The notes beneath the pieces were generated by a model. It was not told the DNA's origin, did not search any database, and worked only from the letters and a program-made list of their open reading frames with translations. Shown piece after piece: positions 42,840 through 50,483 of a DNA stretch of 64,000 nt. Source of the stretch: Hymenobacter rubripertinctus (lineage in GTDB: Bacteria > Bacteroidota > Bacteroidia > Cytophagales > Hymenobacteraceae). Numbering within the stretch: the first letter of the stretch is position 1; each line of letters opens with the position of its first letter. Both the position numbers and the translations under genes were made by a program. Location of the stretch: assembly GCF_003583925.1 (NCBI RefSeq), contig NZ_QYCN01000003.1:62001-126000 (forward strand). Direction: 5' to 3'.

Positions 42840-44204
42840 CTACGCTATCCAGACCGACTTCTGGTTGACGAACTCGCGGATGCCCAGGTAGGAAAGCTCC
42901 CGGCCGTAGCCCGACTTCTTGATGCCCCCGAACGGCATCTGGGGCGACGACTTGACGAGGCTGTTCACGAACACCGCGCCGGCTTCCACCCGGCGGGCCA
43001 GTTGCTCGCCCCGTTCCAGGTCGCGGGTCCAGACGGAGCCGCCCAGGCCGAAGCGGGAGTCATTGGCTATACGCACGGCGTCGTCGGCATCCTTGGCTTC
43101 GAGCACAATGGCCACGGGACCGAAGAACTCCTCGGCGTAAGCCCGCTGGCCGGGCTTAACGTGGCTCAGAATAACGGGGCGGAACAAGGCCGTGCCGGGC
43201 TGGCTCTGGCCGCCGTGCAGCTCCACTTTCGCACCCTGCTTCACCGAATCCGCCACCTGTTCGGTCAGCTCGTCGGCCAGGTCGGGGCGGGCCAGGGGGC
43301 CGTAGTCGGTGGTTGGTACCAGGGGGTCGCCGGGGCGCAGGGCCAGCAGATGGGTCTTGAGTTGCGCGATAAACTCCTTGATAACGGGCTTCTCCACGAT
43401 AAAGCGCTTGGCCGCGATGCAGCTCTGGCCCGAGTTAATCATGCGGGCCTGGGCGGCCGTTTTGGCGGCCCGCTCCAGGTCGGCGTCGGCCAGCACGATG
43501 AAGGCATCGGAACCGCCCAGCTCCAGCACCGTTTTCTTGATCTGGCGGCCGGCGGTGGCGGCCACGGCCGCCCCGGCCGGCTCCGAGCCGGTGAGCGTTA
43601 CGGCCCGCACCCGGTCGTCCTCAATGAGCTTCTCTACCAGATCGGAGCCGATGAGCAGAGTGCGGAAGGTGGCGGGTGGAAACCCGGCATCGTGAAAGAT
43701 TTTTTCCAGGGCCAGGGCGCACTGGGGCACATTGGAAGCGTGCTTGAGCAACCCCACGTTGCCCGCCATCAGGGCCGGGGCCGCGAAACGCACTACCTGC
43801 CAGAACGGAAAGTTCCAGGGCATCACGGCCAGCACCACGCCAAGGGGTTCGTAGGCAATGAAGCTGCTGCGGGCCTCGGTTGCAATTTGCTCATCGGCCA
43901 GAAATCCGGCAGCGTGCTCGGCGTAGTAGTCGCAGCACAGGGCGCACTTGAGGGCTTCGGCGCGGCCGTCGGCCAGGGGTTTGCCCATTTCCACGGCCAT
44001 CAGGCGGGCCAATGCGTCGGCCCGTTCGCGCAGCAGCCCGGCGGCCCGGCGCATCAGGCGCGCCCGGTGCTCGAAGGTGGTCGTGCGCCAGTCGGCAAAC
44101 GCCCGGTGGGTCTGGCCCAGAATCCGCTCGGTTTTGGGCCAGCTGAAGGCGCGGAACCGCCGCTCGGTGCGGCCAGTGTACGGGTTGATTGATTCAATGG
44201 GCAT
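42840..44204 (-). CDS. NAD(P)-dependent aldehyde dehydrogenase, succinate-semialdehyde type
   Basis: 454 residues, ALDH superfamily. Seen: PWNFPFWQVVRFAAPALMAGN, FTGSEPAG-like segment (TLTGSEPAGAAV), catalytic Glu region KTVLELGGSDAFIVL and catalytic Cys in NSGQSCIAAKR. The overall layout resembles GabD/YneI-type succinate-semialdehyde dehydrogenases, but the substrate is not proven. ATG at 44204 (MPIESINPYTG) is family-typical; the longer open frame upstream is Pro/Arg-rich and rejected. Confidence 0.92.
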   Translation of the reverse strand: MPIESINPYTGRTERRFRAFSWPKTERILGQTHRAFADWRTTTFEHRARLMRRAAGLLRERADALARLMAVEMGKPLADGRAEALKCALCCDYYAEHAAGFLADEQIATEARSSFIAYEPLGVVLAVMPWNFPFWQVVRFAAPALMAGNVGLLKHASNVPQCALALEKIFHDAGFPPATFRTLLIGSDLVEKLIEDDRVRAVTLTGSEPAGAAVAATAGRQIKKTVLELGGSDAFIVLADADLERAAKTAAQARMINSGQSCIAAKRFIVEKPVIKEFIAQLKTHLLALRPGDPLVPTTDYGPLARPDLADELTEQVADSVKQGAKVELHGGQSQPGTALFRPVILSHVKPGQRAYAEEFFGPVAIVLEAKDADDAVRIANDSRFGLGGSVWTRDLERGEQLARRVEAGAVFVNSLVKSSPQMPFGGIKKSGYGRELSYLGIREFVNQKSVWIA

Positions 44205-44517
44205 GGCTAGAGGGAAAACAAGGAGGGTGGGAGAGAAGCTCGGCAGTAGTGGTGGTAACCGGCGGGGTGCCCGTTTGGTTGGCCCCGTTGCCGCGCCCCG
44301 CCCGTTGCTACGGGGCAGTTGCCTATCATTGCTGCCCCGGAGCCGATACGCCAGGGCCTGTAACCTCCTGCCCGGCGGGGGCGTAGCAGTGACCAATGCG
44401 GCGCAGAGGCGGAACTTTTAGCCCTTCGCGTGCCGAAATAAAGCTTTATCGTGTACTTTCGTCTCATCCGCGGGATTGTGTTGTGCTACGCCATCCCGTT
44501 TCCCTTAGTTGCTGCCC
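44205..44517. other. Divergent promoter region, aldehyde dehydrogenase / ECF sigma
   Basis: 313 bp without a gene. Contains the sigma-factor promoter candidate at 44454 and GC-rich sequence with no strong palindrome. No ORF supported. Confidence 0.5.
44454..44461 (+). promoter_or_regulatory. -7 element of the ECF sigma operon
   Basis: TACTTTCG, one base off TAnnTTTG, 56 bp before the GTG at 44518. Confidence 0.45.
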
Positions 44518-45075
44518 GTGTCTGCTTCTACCCCCGAGTCAGTTGCCCTTGAAAACGAAGTTCTGCTCGTGCAACGCCTGCGCGACCGGGACGAAGGGGC
44601 CATGACCATCTTCTACGACAAATATTCGGCGGCCCTCTACGGTGTGATTCTGCGCATTGTCAAGAAAGAGGAAACCGCCGAAGACGTTTTACAGGAGGCG
44701 ATGGTCAAAATCTGGCACGCCTTTCCCTCCTACGACGCCAGTAAAGGGCGCCTGTTTACGTGGGTAATGAATGTGAGCCGAAATTTAGCCATCGACAAAA
44801 TCCGGTCCCGACAGTACCGCGTATCTAGTCGCACGCAGCCCATTGAAGAAAGTGCCGCGCTGCGCCAGGCCGCCGAACCCTCGTTCCGGCCCGAGCACAT
44901 TGGCTTGCAGGAAATGACGCGCCAGCTGAATCCGGATCAGCGGCAAATCGTGGACTTGCTTTATTTCGGCGGATTTACGCAAAGCGAAGTGGCTGAAGAA
45001 CTAAACCTCCCCCTGGGCACCGTCAAGACCCGTGCCCGGGCCGCAATCAAAGTCCTCTCTAAACTGATTCGGTAA
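44518..45075 (+). CDS. RNA polymerase ECF sigma factor (SigK-like)
   Basis: 185 residues from GTG at 44518. Region 2: MTIFYDKYSAALYGVILRIV...EDVLQEAMVKIWHAFPSYD, then LFTWVMNVSRNLAIDKIR. Region 4: LNPDQRQIVDLLYFGGFTQSEVAEELNLPLGTVKTRARAAI. Its partner anti-sigma factor follows after 2 bp, a classic ECF pair. A TTG three codons earlier is an alternative start. Expected to direct envelope or stress regulons; likely autoregulated from the promoter in front. Confidence 0.93.
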   Translation: MSASTPESVALENEVLLVQRLRDRDEGAMTIFYDKYSAALYGVILRIVKKEETAEDVLQEAMVKIWHAFPSYDASKGRLFTWVMNVSRNLAIDKIRSRQYRVSSRTQPIEESAALRQAAEPSFRPEHIGLQEMTRQLNPDQRQIVDLLYFGGFTQSEVAEELNLPLGTVKTRARAAIKVLSKLIR

Positions 45076-45077
45076 TC

Positions 45078-45965
45078 GTGGATACTCAGGAATACATCGA
45101 ATCTGGCATCCTTGAAGAGTACGCTCTGGGCGTACTCAGCGAGGTCGAGCGCGCCAACGTTGAGCGCATCGCACGGGAACACTTGGTTATCAACCAGGAG
45201 TTGAAAGACATCATTGCGGGCCTGGACGGCTATGCCCAGGCCCACGCCCTGCCCCCGCCGCCCGCCCTGCGGGAGCGGGTGCTTGAGGCCTGGCAACAGG
45301 CTGCCCGCGAAATGGCCCCTCCGCAAAAGGCCGCCGCAACGGCCGCCGAGGCCCTGCCGCGCATGGTGGCTTCTTCCGCCCCAATGCCCGAGGCCGCCGC
45401 CCCCCGCGAAGCCGTGGTCCGGCAGATGCCGGCCGCCGCCAACGCGGGCCGGCGCTGGATGATAGCCGCCTCCGTGGCCCTGCTGCTGCTGAGTGCCCTG
45501 GGCAACTACCTGCTCTATAGCCGCCTGAAAGAAACGGAGGCCAACCTCCAGGTTGCCCAGACGGAGCAGTCGCGCTATGCGGCCACCCAGAAAGCGGCCC
45601 TCAACGAGCGGGACCAGCAACTGGCCGTACTCCGCAACGAGGCCTTCCAGCCCGTTGACCTGAAAGGCACGCCCAAAGCCCCCGACGCCCTGGCCCGCGT
45701 GTACTACAATGCCCGCACCAAGGCCGTGTATGTGGACGTGCGCAACCTGCCCGCCCTGCCCGAGGGCAAGCAATATCAGCTCTGGGCCCTCGATAACGGC
45801 CAGCCGGTAGATGCCGGGATGCTGGCCAATGCTACCGCCGCCGGCGACAGCATCCAGCAGATGAAGAACATTGCCAGCGCCCAGGCCTTCGCCCTGACGG
45901 TGGAAGATATTGGCGGGGTGGTTTCGCCCACCATGAGCACGCTCACCGTGGTTGGCAATATCTAA
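45078..45965 (+). CDS. Anti-sigma factor with RskA C-terminal domain
   Basis: 295 residues, GTG start two bases after the sigma stop. N-terminal zinc-less anti-sigma helical part (YIESGILEEYALGVLSEVERANVERI), an Ala/Pro linker, one transmembrane helix (~128-148), a coiled coil (~150-190) and an extracytoplasmic RskA domain (YYNARTKAVYVDVRNLPALPEGKQYQLWALDNGQP). It would hold the sigma factor at the membrane until an envelope signal releases it. Confidence 0.92.
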   Translation: MDTQEYIESGILEEYALGVLSEVERANVERIAREHLVINQELKDIIAGLDGYAQAHALPPPPALRERVLEAWQQAAREMAPPQKAAATAAEALPRMVASSAPMPEAAAPREAVVRQMPAAANAGRRWMIAASVALLLLSALGNYLLYSRLKETEANLQVAQTEQSRYAATQKAALNERDQQLAVLRNEAFQPVDLKGTPKAPDALARVYYNARTKAVYVDVRNLPALPEGKQYQLWALDNGQPVDAGMLANATAAGDSIQQMKNIASAQAFALTVEDIGGVVSPTMSTLTVVGNI

Positions 45966-45975
45966 CTCAAGCAAA

Positions 45976-46086
45976 AGCTGAGAAGTAGAAGTTAAGAATT
46001 GGGTTCTGATATTGTGGTCCGGTCTGTAGAGATGAACCCGCAACGTCAGAACCGAATTTCTACCTTCTACTTCTTCGTTTTCAGCT
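45976..46086. repeat. Imperfect palindrome between anti-sigma and H-NOX genes
   Basis: AGCTGAGAAGTAGAAGTTAAG and GGTTCTGA on the left, TCAGAACC and ACCTTCTACTTC...TTCAGCT on the right. Fills the spacer and ends 6 bp before the H-NOX ATG. Confidence 0.6.
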
Positions 46087-46092
46087 ACCCCC

Positions 46093-46635
46093 ATGCACGG
46101 CACTATTTTCACCCTGCTCAAGCGCTACGTTCAGACCCAGTACGACCACAGTACCTGGATTCAGCTACTGGAAAACGCGGACCTGACGGCCGCCGACTTC
46201 GACCATAAGCACGTGTACCCCGACGAGCACTTGTACCGGCTAGTGGGCGAAGCGGCCACCATGACGGGCCTTTCGGCCGATGAGCTGCACGAAAAGTTTG
46301 GCGAGTACCTGGTGCCCGACCTCATGTACATGTACCAGAAACTGCTCCGGCCCGAGTGGACCACGCTGGACATGCTTGAGCACACGGAATCCACGATGCA
46401 CAAGCAGGTGCGCCAGGAAAACGCCGGCAATACCCCGCCCGTGCTGCACGTAACCCGGATTTCGCCGGACGAGCTGTTTATCGACTATGTATCGGCACGG
46501 CGCATGAGCGCGCTGGCAGTCGGCATCGTGCGGGGCGTGGCCCGGTATTACGATGAGGCTGAGAGCATCGAAGTGGAGCCTACCACCAGCGAAAACGGCG
46601 AGCAGGTGCGCATCCGGGTGCGGCGCATTCGCTGA
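46093..46635 (+). CDS. H-NOX heme nitric-oxide/oxygen-binding protein
   Basis: 180 residues, a stand-alone heme NO-binding domain. N-terminus MHGTIFTLLKRYV is typical. The heme set is complete: proximal H103, P116 and the Y132-V-S134-A-R136 motif that grips the heme propionates. No fused kinase or cyclase and no adjacent histidine kinase, so its partner is not in view. The gene is 128 bp behind the anti-sigma gene and 57 bp ahead of the arsenosugar-type cluster. Confidence 0.92.
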   Translation: MHGTIFTLLKRYVQTQYDHSTWIQLLENADLTAADFDHKHVYPDEHLYRLVGEAATMTGLSADELHEKFGEYLVPDLMYMYQKLLRPEWTTLDMLEHTESTMHKQVRQENAGNTPPVLHVTRISPDELFIDYVSARRMSALAVGIVRGVARYYDEAESIEVEPTTSENGEQVRIRVRRIR

Positions 46636-46691
46636 CAAGTGCCCGAAAATTCGTTGTTTACCGCGTCATTCCTCTTTTAGCTCTCCCTCCC

Positions 46692-47024
46692 ATGAACACG
46701 TACTACAATCCGGCCGATCTGGCCAAGTTTGGTAACATCACCCAGTGGCAGCCCGAAATGGGGAATAAGTTCTTCGCCTACTACGCTGAGGTGTTCAAGG
46801 ACGGTGCCCTGTCGGAGCGGGAGAAAGCGCTGATTGCCCTGGCCGTGGCCCACGCCGTGCAGTGCCCCTACTGCATCGATGCCTACACGACCGACTCGCT
46901 CCAGAAAGGGGCCGATGAAGCCCAGATGATGGAAGCCGTGCACGTAGCGGCGGCCATCAAGGGCGGGGCCGCCCTGGTCCACGGGGTGCAGATGATGAAC
47001 AAGGCCAAGGAGCTGACGATGTAA
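46692..47024 (+). CDS. Arsenosugar-cluster AhpD/carboxymuconolactone decarboxylase-like protein
   Basis: 110 residues, CMD/AhpD fold with the redox pair C58-P-Y-C61 (AVQCPYCIDAYTTD) and downstream GADEAQMMEAVHVAAAIKGGA. This is the alkylhydroperoxidase-like protein regularly found next to ArsS radical SAM genes. It could reduce a peroxide or act as a thiol oxidoreductase on arsenic intermediates. 121 bp separate it from arsS. Confidence 0.88.
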   Translation: MNTYYNPADLAKFGNITQWQPEMGNKFFAYYAEVFKDGALSEREKALIALAVAHAVQCPYCIDAYTTDSLQKGADEAQMMEAVHVAAAIKGGAALVHGVQMMNKAKELTM

Positions 47025-47145
47025 AAGCAAGGTGGGTACTATGAGAAATGTACTGGAGGCGGCAAGCTGAGGTAGTGGTTTTTCATCAGCATATATCCCC
47101 GCTCCGTTTCCCGCATTCTTCTCGTTTGCCACATCCCGCCCATTT

Positions 47146-48198
47146 ATGATCAAGTCTCTCCAGGCCCGCCATGCCCCTCTGGCCGATACCGGATATCAGC
47201 TGACGGTGCTTACGGAAGCAGAGGCGGCCGGTGCCCGGTTGCCGGCCTTCGCCGAAAAGCTGCGCGAAACGGGCCTGCTGCCCCTGCGCCCGACCCGGCT
47301 CCAGATCATGCAGATCAACGTGGGCCGCATGTGCAACCAGGTGTGCAAGCACTGCCACGTAGATGCCGGACCCGACCGCACCGAAATTATGACCCGCGCC
47401 ACCATGCAGCTCTGTCTGGACGCGCTGGCCCGGACCGATATCGAGCTGGTGGACCTGACGGGGGGGGCTCCCGAAATGAACCCCGACTTCCGGTGGCTGG
47501 TGGAGCAGATTTCGGCCCTGGGCCTCCGCACCATCGTGCGCTGCAACCTCACCATCATCGTGGCCAACAAGAAATACCACGACCTGCCCGAGTTCTTTGC
47601 CCGGCACAACGTGGAGGTGGTATCGTCGCTGCCCCACTTTTCGGCCGGCCGCACCGATGCCCAGCGCGGCGACGGGGTATTTGAGAAGTCGATCCGGGCC
47701 CTGAAAATGCTGAATGCCGTGGGCTACGGGCAACAAGGAACGGGCCTCACCCTGGACCTGGTCTATAACCCTTCGGGGGCCTTTATGCCGGGTGCCCAGC
47801 AGAGCCTGGAGCGCGAGTTCAAGCAGCGGCTGGGCCGGGAGCACGGCATCGTTTTCAATAGCCTGCTCACCATCACCAACCTGCCCGTGAGCCGGTTTCT
47901 GGATTATCTGCTGGAAAGTGGCAACTACGAAAGCTACATGCAGCAGCTGGTGGCCGCCTACAACCCCGTGGCGGCCGCCAACGTGATGTGCCGCACCACG
48001 CTCAGCATCGGCTGGGACGGGCAGCTCTACGACTGCGACTTCAACCAGCAGCTCGACCTGCTGGTGGCGGGCAATGCCCCCAAACACATCGGCGACTTCG
48101 ACGAAGCCCGGCTCCAGGACCGCGCCATCGTGGTCAATCAGCACTGCTACGGCTGCACGGCCGGGGCGGGTTCCAGCTGCGGGGGCGCGACTACGTAA
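47146..48198 (+). CDS. arsS: Arsenosugar biosynthesis radical SAM protein ArsS
   Basis: 350 residues. Radical SAM cluster C63-x3-C67-x2-C70 (RMCNQVCKHCH), with GGAPEMNPDFRW as the SAM-contacting glycine region. The C-terminal part (DUF3641) has VMCRTTLSIGWDGQLYDCDFNQQLDL and ends with HCYGC...SSCGG, likely ligands for auxiliary clusters. ArsS is known to transfer the 5'-deoxyadenosyl group to dimethylarsenite, giving the arsenosugar precursor. No ArsM methyltransferase is seen in the window. Confidence 0.92.
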   Translation: MIKSLQARHAPLADTGYQLTVLTEAEAAGARLPAFAEKLRETGLLPLRPTRLQIMQINVGRMCNQVCKHCHVDAGPDRTEIMTRATMQLCLDALARTDIELVDLTGGAPEMNPDFRWLVEQISALGLRTIVRCNLTIIVANKKYHDLPEFFARHNVEVVSSLPHFSAGRTDAQRGDGVFEKSIRALKMLNAVGYGQQGTGLTLDLVYNPSGAFMPGAQQSLEREFKQRLGREHGIVFNSLLTITNLPVSRFLDYLLESGNYESYMQQLVAAYNPVAAANVMCRTTLSIGWDGQLYDCDFNQQLDLLVAGNAPKHIGDFDEARLQDRAIVVNQHCYGCTAGAGSSCGGATT

Positions 48199-48224
48199 CC
48201 CCCCGCCATCTTTTCCCCTTTCTC

Positions 48225-48800
48225 ATGGCTGCTTCCTGGCTCAAATCTTCCCGGCTTCGCGTCCGCACCCTGGCCCTGCTGGCTCTGGTGCCGGCTTCGC
48301 TGGCCGCCTGCGGCCAGCAGCCGGAGCGGGCCAGATCCGGCGCCGCCACTCCCGATATGACCGCTTACGACCGGATGCTGGGCGTGCTCTACAAGCATAC
48401 CGTGCCCGTAGTGCAGCCCGCCGAGTTGGCCGCCGCCCTGCAAAAAAAGCCCCAGAGCGTACTGCTGCTCGATACCCGCACCCCCGAGGAATACCAGGTG
48501 AGCCACCTGCGGGACGCGCGCTTCGTCGACTACGACCACTACCAGCAGCTCGACCTGAGCGCCATTGCGCGCACCCGGCCGGTGGTGGTGTACTGCACCG
48601 TGGGGGCGCGCAGCGAACAGGTGGGCGCCTGGTTGCGCCAGCAGGGCTTCCGGGACGTGCGCAACCTCTACGGCGGCATTTTCCAGTGGATGAACGACGG
48701 CCAGCCAGTCGTAAACGCCCAGGGTCCGACCACCAACGTTCACCCATACTCCATTCTGTGGCGGCCCTGGCTGAAAACCGGCAACCCGGTGTATAAGTGA
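48225..48800 (+). CDS. Rhodanese-like lipoprotein
   Basis: 191 residues. Lipobox Cys near residue 26 (PASLAAC). One rhodanese domain: LLDTRTPEEYQVSHLRDARFVDYDHY and active-site YCTVGARSEQVGAWL, catalytic Cys present. The end (TTNVHPYSILWRPWL) is seen in rhodaneses that follow ArsS in other Bacteroidota (recollection, not searched). Its exported location suggests handling sulfur or arsenic species outside the membrane. ATG at 48225, 26 bp after arsS. Confidence 0.87.
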   Translation: MAASWLKSSRLRVRTLALLALVPASLAACGQQPERARSGAATPDMTAYDRMLGVLYKHTVPVVQPAELAAALQKKPQSVLLLDTRTPEEYQVSHLRDARFVDYDHYQQLDLSAIARTRPVVVYCTVGARSEQVGAWLRQQGFRDVRNLYGGIFQWMNDGQPVVNAQGPTTNVHPYSILWRPWLKTGNPVYK

Positions 48801-48895
48801 AATGGTGAGGTGGTGAGTTTGATGTGCTGAACCCCTAGCTGCGCCAATTGCGCCATTAGGGGTTCAGCACATCAAACTCACCCCCTTACCATTTC
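48799..48895. repeat. Long inverted repeat in front of the cluster glycosyltransferase
   Basis: Perfect 24-bp arms (48814-48837, 48857-48880) with a 19-bp loop, plus an outer imperfect pair AATGGTGAGG/TTACCATT. It starts inside the rhodanese stop codon. Confidence 0.87.
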
Positions 48896-48924
48896 ACCAC
48901 CTCATCATTTCACCCCCTCACCTT

Positions 48925-49545
48925 CTGGAAACGCTTATCATTTTTGCCCGCCACCCGGAGCTGGGCCGCGTGAAAACCCGGCTGGCGGCCGGCATCGGCA
49001 ACGAGGCCGCCCTGGTTGTGTACCGCCGGCTGCTGGCCCATACCCGGGCCGTGGTGGCCCCGTTGGCCGCGCACAAAACCGTGTGGCTGGTCGGCGAGGG
49101 TTCGGAAACGGCCGCCGACTGGGCCGGCTTCGAGCAGCGGCCCCAGCCCACCGGCGACCTGGGCGAAAAGATGCAGGCCGCCTTCGCCCACGATTTTGCC
49201 CGGCCGGCTCAAGCCGCCGTAATTATCGGTACCGACTGCCCGGGGCTCACCACGGCGCATCTTACCGAGGCCTACGCCGCCCTGCGCACCCATGATCTGG
49301 TACTGGGGCCAGCGGTTGATGGTGGGTATTACCTGCTGGGTACGCGCGCGCTGCACGCCAGCTTGTTCGAGCACAAACCCTGGAGCACGGCCACCGTCCG
49401 GGCCGAAACCCTGGCCGACGCGGCCCGCCTGGGACTACGGGTGCATTTGCTGCCGGAATTGCAGGACGTGGACACGGCCGCCGACCTGCGCGCCTGGCAC
49501 GAAGTGGCCGGCCCCAGCGCAAGCCCCGATTTGCGCGTACTTTAG
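48925..49545 (+). CDS. TIGR04282-type (DUF2064) arsenosugar-cluster glycosyltransferase
   Basis: Nucleotide-sugar transferase of the family tied to arsenosugar clusters. 206 residues from CTG at 48925. The N-terminal motif LIIFARHPELGRVKTRLA, needed for nucleotide binding, starts right at that CTG; no ATG/GTG/TTG lies at the right place, and a GTG at 48970 would delete half the motif. Central IIGTDCPGLTTAHL and GPAVDGGYYLLG match the family. It follows the rhodanese gene after a 24-bp-arm palindrome. Confidence 0.82.
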   Translation: METLIIFARHPELGRVKTRLAAGIGNEAALVVYRRLLAHTRAVVAPLAAHKTVWLVGEGSETAADWAGFEQRPQPTGDLGEKMQAAFAHDFARPAQAAVIIGTDCPGLTTAHLTEAYAALRTHDLVLGPAVDGGYYLLGTRALHASLFEHKPWSTATVRAETLADAARLGLRVHLLPELQDVDTAADLRAWHEVAGPSASPDLRVL

Positions 49546-49573
49546 CGCTTTCAGCGCTTTGTTCCCTGCCCCT

Positions 49574-50470
49574 ATGTTTCGTGTAGTTCCGCTCGCGGCG
49601 GCCCTGGCCCTCACGGCCAGTCTGGTTTCGTGCTCCTCCGATGCGGGGCAGCAGCCTGCCACCGCCAGCGCGCCCACTCCCTCCGACAACCCCCTCACGC
49701 GCCGCGACGGCGTGTTTCAGCAGGACTGGGCCATGAACCGGCTCTGGGAAGACGGGCTGGCTGAGGTGGCCACCTACAACGCCGAGCGGGTGGTGTACGG
49801 GGGCGTGCGCCGCTTCGAGTACACGCTCATTACGGTGAAGGAGGAATTCAACCAGCAGTTCAACGTCAAAACCGACGACTACCAGCGCAAGGACTTGTTC
49901 CCGGTGATGAAGGTCAATCAGTTTTGTAGCATTGCCACCGAAAACTACCCCTACCACTACCTGACGTCGCTGTTTTTCCGCCGCGACCAGCCGGTGCAGC
50001 TGCTCAAGCTCACCACGTCGTCGCAGGAGTGGTGCGGCAACACGTTCAAAGCCATTGCCGACGACGGCCTCCAGTACCAGCAGACCTACAACTCGTACTG
50101 GGACGGGCAGGGCACGGGCCAGCGCGCCCTGCACCGCGACGTGCTGTTTGAGGATGCGCTGCCCTACACGCTGCGGGCGCTGCGCTTCGAGCAAAAACCC
50201 GAGTTCCTGGCCCGTATCTACGCCTTACAGCAAACCAGTAAGGCCTCGGCCCCGGAACTCTACGGAGCCCAGATCAAGGTAGAAGAGGGGCAGCCAACCG
50301 ACACCGCCGAGCCCGCCTGGCGGGTGCGGGTACGGCTCAGCGACAAGCAGGAAAACGGCTACTGGTTTGCCAAAGCCTACCCCAACGTGCTGCTGCGCCA
50401 AACCACCTGGGACGGCCGCAACCTCTGGCTCAAGCAGGTCCGCCGCTACGCCTACTGGCCCGGAAAATAG
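49574..50470 (+). CDS. Exported lipoprotein of unknown function
   Basis: 298 residues; lipobox Cys20 (LTASLVSC). Mature protein begins with a Ser/Ala/Pro linker, then FQQDWAMNRLWEDGLAEVATY and VVYGGVRRFEYTLITVKEEF. It matches a widespread Bacteroidota lipoprotein type that I cannot name with a function. A TACTTTAG element lies 28 bp upstream, inside the glycosyltransferase end. Whether it belongs to the arsenosugar cluster is unclear. Confidence 0.68.
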   Translation: MFRVVPLAAALALTASLVSCSSDAGQQPATASAPTPSDNPLTRRDGVFQQDWAMNRLWEDGLAEVATYNAERVVYGGVRRFEYTLITVKEEFNQQFNVKTDDYQRKDLFPVMKVNQFCSIATENYPYHYLTSLFFRRDQPVQLLKLTTSSQEWCGNTFKAIADDGLQYQQTYNSYWDGQGTGQRALHRDVLFEDALPYTLRALRFEQKPEFLARIYALQQTSKASAPELYGAQIKVEEGQPTDTAEPAWRVRVRLSDKQENGYWFAKAYPNVLLRQTTWDGRNLWLKQVRRYAYWPGK

Positions 50471-50483
50471 CAGTGCCTGGTTC

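Noticed and set aside
44205..44396. N-terminal extension of the aldehyde dehydrogenase
   Set aside because: The extra 64 codons are Arg/Pro-rich without similarity to the family, and ATG 44204 opens with the typical INPYTG segment.
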